A stretch of DNA of 7,636 nt from CAYNJF01 sp964351745 (GTDB lineage: Bacteria > Pseudomonadota > Gammaproteobacteria > Berkiellales > Berkiellaceae), in contig CAYGPI010000107.1 of the NCBI GenBank assembly GCA_964351745.1, forward strand, positions 1 through 7,636, given 5' to 3'. This document shows, one piece after another, positions 1 to 5,344 of this stretch. The position numbers and the translations under genes were made by a program. Every line of letters begins with the position of its first letter. Positions within the stretch are counted from its first letter, which is position 1. The notes under the pieces are model-generated. The model worked only from the letters and a program-made list of their open reading frames with translations. It had not been told where the DNA came from and made no database searches.

Positions 1-1
1 G

Positions 2-451
2 TCTCCTTTAGGCCCTCTTAGCATTCAGTCAAAGCACGAAAAAATTATCGGTGTCCATTTTCTATGCTCCGATCTCAAGGATGAAAAGCTATCCGAAAAG
101 CCTTCCGCTAATCAGCGCTACTTGCAAAAGCAATTTGATATTTATTTTGATAATCCCAATAAAGCGATTGATCTCGATTTTTGCTTGATAGGAACACCTT
201 TCCAAAAAAAAGTTTGGCATGCTTTGCTTCAAATTCGTGTCGGATCTGTTTTAACCTACGGACAGCTTGCACAAAAAATACAGAGCTCTCCTAGAGCTGT
301 TGGAGGTGCGCTTCGTGCGAATCCGTGCCCTATTCTTGTGCCATGTCATCGAGTTGTTGCAAAATCTGGATTAGGAGGTTTTAGTGGGGAAACCAGTGGA
401 CCTAAAATGGCAATAAAAACTTGGCTATTAAAGCATGAAGGCTTATGCTAA
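2..451 (+). CDS. ogt: Methylated-DNA--protein-cysteine S-methyltransferase (Ogt type), 5' end cut by window edge
   Basis: DNA repair protein that takes the alkyl group from O6-alkylguanine or O4-alkylthymine onto its own cysteine, a single-turnover suicide reaction in the cytoplasm. The frame is open from base 2 (SPLGPLSIQ...) with no stop, so the start lies outside the window; probably only a few residues are missing. The TTG at 122 is internal, since the N-terminal domain (SPLGPL, IIGVHF) reads through it. Visible family signatures are GTPFQKKVW, LTYGQLA at the start of the DNA-binding helix-turn-helix, RAVGGALRANP carrying the arginine finger, and the active site VPCHRVV with the acceptor Cys encoded at 344-346. 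GGFSGE and a final LLKHEG follow. The length (149 visible residues) suits a stand-alone Ogt/MGT. An Ada C-terminal domain is not excluded, because the upstream part is unseen, but the RAVG and GGFSGE wording fits Ogt better. dsbC follows 50 bp downstream on the same strand. Confidence 0.93.
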   Translation, partial: SPLGPLSIQSKHEKIIGVHFLCSDLKDEKLSEKPSANQRYLQKQFDIYFDNPNKAIDLDFCLIGTPFQKKVWHALLQIRVGSVLTYGQLAQKIQSSPRAVGGALRANPCPILVPCHRVVAKSGLGGFSGETSGPKMAIKTWLLKHEGLC

Positions 452-501
452 AAGGAGAAAGAATTGTATTGAATGATTTAGAATTCGAAATAAGGGATTG
501 T

Positions 502-1263
502 ATGAATTATCTATCAAAAGCTTTTGTTTTTTTGGGAGCTTGCCTGATTAGCTTGCAAACGATGGCCGAAGTGCCTCAAGATACAGAAAAAAATATTCGA
601 GAAGGATTCAAAAAAAGTCTTCCAAGTCTCGCCATTGATAAGATTGAAGAAAGTCCAATCTCAGGTATTTATCAAATCACTTCAGGGCCAGTGATTATGT
701 ACGTGACTAAGGATGCTCAATTTGCTATCTCTGGAGATATTCTTGATTTAAAAGATGGTGAAACAAACATCACTGAAAATGCCAGAAAAAACGCACGTTT
801 ACTTGCGATTAAAAACCTTGGTGCTGAGCATATGATTATTTATGAGGCGCCCAAGTCACGTTTCGAAATAACTGTTTTAACTGATATTGATTGTGGCTAT
901 TGCCGAAAATTTCATGCTCAAGTTAAAGATTTGAATAAACGCGGTATTACTGTTAAATATTTGGCGTTTCCACGTGCCGGTGCTAAAAGTACATCCTATG
1001 ATAAGGCTGTTCATGTTTGGTGTTCAGATAATCCTAAAGAAGCGATGACAAAAGCAAAACAAGGATTGCCTATTGCGACTAAAACTTGCGATAACCATAA
1101 AATTGACGAGCAATTTCATTTAGGGGTTATGGCTGGAGTCTCAGGGACGCCAACGATGGTTCTTGATGATGGTACTTTGCTACCAGGTTATTATGATAGT
1201 GAAAATCTATTAAAAATATTAAATGCTACACGAAAAGTGAGCCAAAAGAAGACAAGCCATTAG
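502..1263 (+). CDS. dsbC: Periplasmic thiol:disulfide interchange protein DsbC
   Basis: Disulfide isomerase and reductase of the periplasm that reshuffles wrong disulfides and is normally kept reduced by DsbD. With the ATG at 502 the product is 253 residues and begins with a clear signal peptide (MNYLSKAFVFLGACLISLQTMA, probable cleavage after TMA near residue 21). An N-terminal DsbC/G dimerisation domain follows at about 22-90, then a thioredoxin-like domain. The catalytic CGYC is at residues 131-134 in TDIDCGYCRKFH, and the cis-proline loop GVSGTP is near 217. Two further cysteines near 174 and 196 match the structural disulfide pair of E. coli DsbC. The frame is open back to an ATG at 445 overlapping the ogt stop, but that start would put an acidic 19-residue stretch before the signal peptide. 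AAGGGA (492-497) supports 502. It is likely co-transcribed with ogt and ends at a hairpin. Slightly longer than E. coli DsbC (236). Confidence 0.94.
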   Translation: MNYLSKAFVFLGACLISLQTMAEVPQDTEKNIREGFKKSLPSLAIDKIEESPISGIYQITSGPVIMYVTKDAQFAISGDILDLKDGETNITENARKNARLLAIKNLGAEHMIIYEAPKSRFEITVLTDIDCGYCRKFHAQVKDLNKRGITVKYLAFPRAGAKSTSYDKAVHVWCSDNPKEAMTKAKQGLPIATKTCDNHKIDEQFHLGVMAGVSGTPTMVLDDGTLLPGYYDSENLLKILNATRKVSQKKTSH

Positions 1264-1271
1264 CTTTGAAA

Positions 1272-1304
1272 GAAGAGCAGCGTGTTAACAAAACGCTGCT
1301 CTTC
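1272..1304. terminator. Bidirectional-type hairpin between convergent genes
   Basis: A perfect 12-bp inverted repeat, GAAGAGCAGCGT at 1272-1283 and ACGCTGCTCTTC at 1293-1304, encloses a 9-nt loop. It begins 9 bp after the dsbC stop and ends 7 bp before the stop of the convergent small gene. The arms are GC-rich near the loop. The following plus-strand sequence (ATAAAATTTACTT) and the minus-strand sequence (TTTCAAAGC) are only moderately T-rich, so intrinsic termination is likely but not textbook in either direction. Confidence 0.75.
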
Positions 1305-1311
1305 ATAAAAT

Positions 1312-1707
1312 TTACTTGGAACTAGAATCCGCTTTTAAGTGAGACATGGCTGATTCAATCATTTTTGTTATTGAGTCATGTAACTCTTTATCTTCAGATG
1401 ATAGGCTATCATGACATGCCTCGGCAAGATCAATGATCTTAGATGATTTTTCTAAAAATTCATTACCAATTTTTTCTTTAGCGTGCAGCTCTTTTCTATA
1501 ATCCTCTAGAAAGCCCTCTAGCGTGACTCTCAGCTGATGAACAAATGGTTTGAGCCCAACCTTCTCTTGTAAGATCTTTCCTTGTAGCTCAAAGTAAGTA
1601 GTCTCTTCGCGCGCAGTCCTAGGAGAGCCCCAATGCTTGGTCCAATCGATGAATTCATGCAAATCAATCATAAAGTTAGTTATTGACGTTTCTAAGTTTT
1701 CGGTCAT
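1312..1707 (-). CDS. Hypothetical helical protein, 131 residues, unknown function
   Basis: I do not recognise the family. The product is soluble-looking, with no signal peptide or membrane segment, and is charged and mostly helix-forming. One segment comes first (about residues 4-25, ending in LHEFIDWTKHWG), then a polar turn rich in Arg and Thr. Long amphipathic stretches follow (about 38-95, such as LRVTLEGFLEDYRKELHAKEK), then a final helix and a polar tail, KADSSSK. One Cys lies in the LAEACHDSL region. The start is the ATG at 1705-1707, because a strong GGAGG lies 5 nt upstream; an in-frame TTG four codons earlier overlaps that site and is unlikely to be used. It is transcribed divergently from the alpha/beta hydrolase and converges on dsbC, so it is probably a single-gene unit. 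A role cannot be assigned; a small regulator, a stress protein or a secreted protein are all possible. That it is a real gene is supported by the ribosome site, promoter and terminator. Confidence 0.75.
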   Translation of the reverse strand: MTENLETSITNFMIDLHEFIDWTKHWGSPRTAREETTYFELQGKILQEKVGLKPFVHQLRVTLEGFLEDYRKELHAKEKIGNEFLEKSSKIIDLAEACHDSLSSEDKELHDSITKMIESAMSHLKADSSSK

Positions 1708-1712
1708 TTTTT

Positions 1713-1717
1713 CCTCC
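1713..1717 (-). promoter_or_regulatory. Strong Shine-Dalgarno that fixes the start of the small helical protein
   Basis: On the minus strand the sequence reads GGAGG, five A residues, then ATG. This consensus site with 5-nt spacing selects the ATG at 1705-1707 over the TTG at 1717-1719, which overlaps it. Confidence 0.85.
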
Positions 1718-1755
1718 AAACTGGTCTAATTTGCATAAATAATGCCTATGAAGTG

Positions 1756-1784
1756 ATTATACACGTGAAAAGTGTTGCTGAGTC
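1756..1784 (-). promoter_or_regulatory. Candidate sigma-70 promoter of the small helical protein gene
   Basis: The minus strand has a perfect TATAAT at 1761-1756. A weak -35 (GACTCA, 1784-1779) lies 17 nt upstream. Transcription would start near 1749, giving a leader of about 42 nt before the ATG. The poor -35 suggests dependence on an activator or a weak promoter. The spacer contains CACGTG (1763-1768), itself a palindrome. Confidence 0.45.
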
Positions 1785-1805
1785 TATTATTATAGCGCCA
1801 TATTA

Positions 1806-1822
1806 AGTGAATTAGATTCACT
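1806..1822. promoter_or_regulatory. Perfect 17-bp palindrome, candidate operator
   Basis: AGTGAAT (1806-1812), spacer TAG, ATTCACT (1816-1822). Both 7-bp arms match exactly. An arm-like copy, AGTGATT, occurs at 1752-1758 over the -10 box of the minus-strand gene. The size and central spacing suit a dimeric DNA-binding regulator such as a TetR or GntR type. Which protein binds cannot be told from this window. Confidence 0.45.
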
Positions 1823-1917
1823 GAGATTTCATGAGTGAGCGTTAACTCATAACCCTCGGTATTCCAGGGGTTTTTACAAACCTAGAGTTAGACACTCGCC
1901 AAGTAAGGTAAATATTT

Positions 1918-3177
1918 ATGAACATCATTCAGTGGCTTTTTGGGCCGACAGCTTCTAGAAAACTTATGGTTTCTCAAAATCGTAAGGATGAGTTCGAAGA
2001 CTTAAGAAAGGTTAAACTTCGTCAAGGAGTTCGTATCCAACAAGAGCAACTTGAATCTTCGGGCGGCGCCAGCATTAACGTCTCAATCTTTCATAAAGCT
2101 AAAACTACGAATCATAAAAGAGTTATTGTGATAGCTGTTGGAAATGGTCATGGCTATGAGCCTAAGCACTCGCAGCTTTTAAAACTTGCTAAAAAATATC
2201 CAGATGCTTTGATAGCCGCTTTTAACTTCCGAAATGTTCACGCAAGCACCGGGATTGTGTACGGCGAGCAGGATTGGATTGATGATGCTAAAGCGGTAGC
2301 TCTTTATTTTCGACAGCAGGGATTTAAGAATCAGGATATTCTTTTTAATGGCTTCTCCTTAGGAGGTGCTATTTGTACCATGATGGTCAATCAATTGTAC
2401 CAAGAAGATAAGAAAAAGGCGGCACCAGAAGATAAAGACAAAGTAAAAGCCATCCGTTTAGTGAACCAACGCTCTTTGTCTAATATCAGTGCCGAGCTTA
2501 TTGGGGTCATGGGGCAACCTATTAGTGCTTTGATAAATACTGCTATCTATGCGATTACGCCAGGTCTACTCGCTTTAGGAGTTTCTACCTTGTTTGGGTT
2601 AGGGGCAACTTTAGGTGCTGTGAGTGCTATCGGTTTAGGCATTGGCGCTGGCGTCGGTATTTTATCAGCCGTTGTGCCGACGTTTTGTGCCAGCATGTTG
2701 ATGCCATGGATGAGATTATTTTGTCATGTCACTTTTGGTCAAATGGATGCACTAACAGCTTATCACCAGATCCCGGAAGATGCGAAAGATTACATCGTCG
2801 CTCGTCATGATAGTAGAATCACGGAGCCAGCATCTTTACATTTAGGCTTGAGAAGCGCAACCAATAAAAAGAAAAAAAATCTTTGGCGAGAAATTAAATC
2901 ATTGTCTATGCAGGCGGATGATTTAAAAAGTGGTACGCAAAAGAACACATTATTGGCTCGAGTCATGACCTTAAAAAATGATTTAAGAAATATCCATGAT
3001 TGTGAAGTGACCCATGACGTTGTTCCGCATATGGGGCACTATGTTCATAATGATCCGTTGATATTTTTCAGGACTCATAATCCTTTACGCGGGCCAAATC
3101 ATGAAAATTACCCTCAACTCAGCGGACAAGAAGTTTTAGAATCTAAAATTGATCGATTGTTTCAGATTAAACGTTAG
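1918..3177 (+). CDS. Alpha/beta hydrolase (SidB/Sdb-like lipase/esterase candidate) with hydrophobic glycine-rich insert
   Basis: Predicted serine hydrolase of 419 residues. The fold shows as a strand (VIVIAVGNGHGY, 69-80), AAFNFRNVHASTG (100-112) in the usual 'new fold after strand' position, and the nucleophile elbow GFSLGG with Ser147. The likely acid is Asp298 in YIVARHDSRI, and His371, His374 or His377 in PHMGHYVHNDP is the base. Between strand VKAIRLVNQRSLSN (176-189) and the acid lies an insert at about 200-265, hydrophobic and glycine-rich, able to form two or three membrane helices. Lys-rich stretches occur at 164-177 and 317-320. There is no signal peptide. The layout resembles, from memory, Legionella SidB/Sdb effectors and related proteins of intracellular bacteria; secretion by Dot/Icm is inference only. 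The substrate is unknown, with a lipid or acyl ester plausible. The start ATG at 1918 has AAGG 9 nt upstream. The 3' end overlaps hpnA tail to tail by 11 bp. Confidence 0.8.
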   Translation: MNIIQWLFGPTASRKLMVSQNRKDEFEDLRKVKLRQGVRIQQEQLESSGGASINVSIFHKAKTTNHKRVIVIAVGNGHGYEPKHSQLLKLAKKYPDALIAAFNFRNVHASTGIVYGEQDWIDDAKAVALYFRQQGFKNQDILFNGFSLGGAICTMMVNQLYQEDKKKAAPEDKDKVKAIRLVNQRSLSNISAELIGVMGQPISALINTAIYAITPGLLALGVSTLFGLGATLGAVSAIGLGIGAGVGILSAVVPTFCASMLMPWMRLFCHVTFGQMDALTAYHQIPEDAKDYIVARHDSRITEPASLHLGLRSATNKKKKNLWREIKSLSMQADDLKSGTQKNTLLARVMTLKNDLRNIHDCEVTHDVVPHMGHYVHNDPLIFFRTHNPLRGPNHENYPQLSGQEVLESKIDRLFQIKR

Positions 3178-4129
3178 ACTTAAAAGGTAGCAGCATTTGG
3201 TTGAGAGCTGGCTCGATAGGGGAGAACTGAACTTGAAGTCTCTCCTGCGTGACGCGTGTATCAATGTGCTGAGTGTGTTGCGCTAGATAAATGCCTGCTA
3301 AGGTTGCTAAAGGCTGATGCTTGGAGCAACGCGCATAGCTTTGTTCACACAGAGCAGATACTTTGGCCAGCCAAAGTGGAATATGCCACTTAGGTGGTGC
3401 TCGGTGAACCATACGGGCAAGCTCGGAAAACACTTTATCTAACGACCAAACATCTCCAACGCCTAAATATCGGTTTCCCTTTTCGCCGTGGGTTAATACT
3501 TTGAGTGTGATTTCGCTTAAATCATCGATATGAATTAATCCTAAGTTACCGCTGATGGTGCCTTTGATATGGCCTGCCATAAACGCTTGTAGCATTTGAA
3601 CAAAAGGGGCCTTTTGATGAGTCATGCCAATAGGGATCCCTGGGTTAATGACAAAAGTGCTAAAATCTTTACAGTTAGCGCTCATCACTTCTTTTTCGGC
3701 AAGCCATTTGCTTTGGCAATAAGTCCCTTTCATATCTTTAAAATGAGTTTGAGAATTTTCAGTGATCACTTTGTTTGTGGGAGAAACTAAAGTGCAGTCA
3801 GAAGATATATGAATAAGTTTTGGAATGTTTAAAGCCTGGCAAGCTTGAAGGACATTCAAGGTGCCTTGATAGTTAACGGTCATGAGATCTTGACTGGATT
3901 TACTCCAAAGATTCGGGTTGGCTGCAGCATGAATAACGCAGTCTTGATCATGAAAACTATGTAAGAGGCTTTTAAGCGATGTGACATCACCTTGAATAAA
4001 ATGAAAATCGCTATCCATTTTGGCGGGAATAATGTCTAATAGCGTGACATCTAATCCCAGGCGATGAGCTCTTTTGGCAATCGCTTGCCCCATAAATCCA
4101 TAGCCGCCAGTAATCAAGATCTTGGTCAT
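3167..4129 (-). CDS. hpnA: HpnA, hopanoid-associated sugar epimerase-like SDR protein
   Basis: Extended short-chain dehydrogenase/reductase of 320 residues, in the NAD-dependent epimerase/dehydratase family. The N-terminal Rossmann motif GGYGFMG (8-14) binds the dinucleotide. GDVTSLKSLLHSF (47-59), HAAANPNLW (67-75) and NYQGTLNVLQAC (86-97) follow. The catalytic set is Ser109/Ser110 (HISSDCT) with Tyr137 and Lys141 in YCQSKWLAEK. NPGIPIG (162-168), GLIHIDD (197-203) and GNRYLGVGDVWSL (218-230) are worded like the HpnA subgroup, and hpnH next door supports the name. HpnA is thought to act on a nucleotide sugar or on the polar head of extended hopanoids; its exact reaction is unsettled. The start ATG overlaps the hpnH stop (ATGA) and has no Shine-Dalgarno, so translation is probably coupled. 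A generic sugar-nucleotide reductase is the alternative. Confidence 0.87.
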   Translation of the reverse strand: MTKILITGGYGFMGQAIAKRAHRLGLDVTLLDIIPAKMDSDFHFIQGDVTSLKSLLHSFHDQDCVIHAAANPNLWSKSSQDLMTVNYQGTLNVLQACQALNIPKLIHISSDCTLVSPTNKVITENSQTHFKDMKGTYCQSKWLAEKEVMSANCKDFSTFVINPGIPIGMTHQKAPFVQMLQAFMAGHIKGTISGNLGLIHIDDLSEITLKVLTHGEKGNRYLGVGDVWSLDKVFSELARMVHRAPPKWHIPLWLAKVSALCEQSYARCSKHQPLATLAGIYLAQHTQHIDTRVTQERLQVQFSPIEPALNQMLLPFKSNV

Positions 4130-5223
4130 GATGATTTTGAAATAGTTTTAATAGAGATATCTGATTTATTATAAAGAATAGGTAGCTCTGCAGCCATTTT
4201 GCCTTTAACTTTCGGGCCGCGAAGACTTGCCCATAACGCTTTCAAGGGATGAGCAAAAGTGTCATTGACCGCTGAGCCTTCATAGCCACAGTGAGCCATG
4301 CAGTTATCACATTTAGGATTCTTTCCAACACCATAGTTTTCCCAAGGTGTTTCATCCATCAGTTTTTGGTAACTAGGCGTGTTGCCTTCATCCACCAAGA
4401 GATAACATGGTTTTTGCCAGCCAAAAACATTATAAGTAACATTGCTCCATGGCGTGCACTGATAGGTTTGGTTGCCACATAAAAAATCAATAAATAAAGC
4501 AGAGTGGCTGATGGGCCATTTAGCTTTGCGATCTTTTTTGTGTGCAAAAATAGCCCTAAATAATTCTTTGCTAGATTTTCTTCCTAAGAAAACATCTTGG
4601 CGTGGGGCATGATCGTAGCTATAACCAGGCGATAGCGTAATACCTTCAATCCCAAGCTTAGTCACTTCATCAAAAAAATCAGCAACCTCTTTTGGATCTT
4701 CCTGGTTGAATAAAGTGCAGTTAATACTTACTCTAAAGCCTCGTTTAAGTGCTTCTTGGATGGCCTCTACTGCTTTGACATAGACCCCTTCTCTACAAAC
4801 AGATTCATCATGACGCTTTTGATTACCATCAAGATGAACAGAAAAAGTAAGGTAAACAGAGGGTTTGTAGTCATCTAGTTTTTTTATAAGCAAAAGTGCA
4901 TTGGTGCATAAATAAACGAATTTTTTTCTTTTGACCAAAGCTTCCACAATAGCCGGCATTTCTTGATGAATAAGAGGCTCTCCACCAGGGATAGAGACAA
5001 TAGGGGCTCCGCAATCATCAACCGCTTGAATGGCTTGTTCAAGAGACACTCTTTGTTTTAAAATATCATTCGGGTAATCAATTTTACCGCATCCAGCACA
5101 AGCAAGATTACACTGAAAAAGAGGCTCTAGCATTAATACCAGTGGATATTTCTTTTGAAAGGTTATCTTTTTTTTAAGTAAATACAAACCCACTTTGATT
5201 TGCTGTTTTAATGGGATCCCCAT
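4126..5223 (-). CDS. hpnH: HpnH, radical SAM adenosylhopane synthase
   Basis: Adds the 5'-deoxyadenosyl group of S-adenosylmethionine to diploptene (hopene), giving adenosylhopane, the first step toward C35 extended hopanoids. With the ATG at 5223 it has 365 residues and begins MGIPLKQQIKVGLYLLKKK, the usual HpnH opening. EPLFQCNLACAGCGKIDYP holds the 4Fe-4S CxxxCxxC (Cys38, 42, 45). SIPGGEPLIH (78-87) is the SAM-binding GGEP. The C-terminal part has five more cysteines in HpnH-type context: CTPWSN (256), GWQKPCYLL (273), and NPKCDNCMAHCGYE (305, 308, 312). The frame stays open upstream to an ATG at 5367 inside hpnN, but that adds 48 residues foreign to the family, and AGAAGAGG lies 6 nt before the chosen ATG. 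hpnN is 121 bp upstream, and hpnA overlaps the stop. Confidence 0.96.
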   Translation of the reverse strand: MGIPLKQQIKVGLYLLKKKITFQKKYPLVLMLEPLFQCNLACAGCGKIDYPNDILKQRVSLEQAIQAVDDCGAPIVSIPGGEPLIHQEMPAIVEALVKRKKFVYLCTNALLLIKKLDDYKPSVYLTFSVHLDGNQKRHDESVCREGVYVKAVEAIQEALKRGFRVSINCTLFNQEDPKEVADFFDEVTKLGIEGITLSPGYSYDHAPRQDVFLGRKSSKELFRAIFAHKKDRKAKWPISHSALFIDFLCGNQTYQCTPWSNVTYNVFGWQKPCYLLVDEGNTPSYQKLMDETPWENYGVGKNPKCDNCMAHCGYEGSAVNDTFAHPLKALWASLRGPKVKGKMAAELPILYNKSDISIKTISKSS

Positions 5224-5229
5224 GCGTAA

Positions 5230-5237
5230 CCTCTTCT
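5230..5237 (-). promoter_or_regulatory. Ribosome binding site of hpnH
   Basis: The minus strand reads AGAAGAGG followed by 6 nt and ATG (5223-5221). This purine-rich site decides the start in favour of the MGIPLKQQ form of HpnH over the longer open frame that begins inside hpnN. Confidence 0.75.
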
Positions 5238-5309
5238 TATATACAGTATGTATGATGACCTTAAATGCTAAAAACATACCCTTTAAGCCTAGAGTAGCCC
5301 TATCTAAAA

Positions 5310-5338
5310 TATATAGAAAAGCATCATGTCTATGACAA
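5310..5338 (-). promoter_or_regulatory. Candidate promoter for hpnH-hpnA
   Basis: The minus strand has TTGTCA (5338-5333), a 17-nt spacer and TATATA (5315-5310), within the 121-bp gap after the hpnN stop. TATATT two bases further is an alternative -10. Transcription would start near 5303, leaving a leader of about 80 nt. It would allow hpnHA expression separate from hpnN. The call rests on sequence match alone, in AT-rich DNA. Confidence 0.4.
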
Positions 5339-5344
5339 ATATAG

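Larger units (their letters stand above)
1708..1917. other. Divergent intergenic regulatory region
   Basis: About 210 bp separate the two divergent start codons. The region holds the GGAGG site and TATAAT box of the minus-strand gene, a perfect palindrome at 1806-1822, overlapping hairpin-forming segments at 1831-1890, and the weak ribosome site AAGG (1905-1908, 9 nt from the ATG) of the hydrolase gene. No convincing sigma-70 promoter is visible on the plus strand. The best, and poor, match is TTGCTG (1775-1780), 18 nt, CATATT (1799-1804), which would place the start of transcription inside the palindrome. Confidence 0.6.

Noticed and set aside
122..451. Short 109-residue version of the alkyltransferase starting at TTG 122
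   Set aside because: The frame is open to the left edge and the upstream residues match the N-terminal domain of the family, so the gene is simply cut by the window.
445..501. dsbC start at the ATG overlapping the ogt stop
   Set aside because: It would add 19 residues with several acidic ones ahead of a good signal peptide. The ATG at 502 has its own ribosome site and gives a normal signal sequence.
1838..1875. tRNA-like string (AACTCATAACCC and GGTATTCC) suggesting a CAT-anticodon tRNA fragment or attachment site
   Set aside because: The five bases on each side of the would-be anticodon loop do not pair, and no acceptor stem or T-arm consensus can be built. It is chance resemblance or too decayed to call.
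3596..3790. Small open frames antisense to hpnA, hpnH and hpnN (for example 3596-3790, 4291-4482, 4359-4547, 6194-6379, 6903-7100, 6918-7124)
   Set aside because: All lie within strongly supported genes in other frames, resemble no protein family and have no supporting context.
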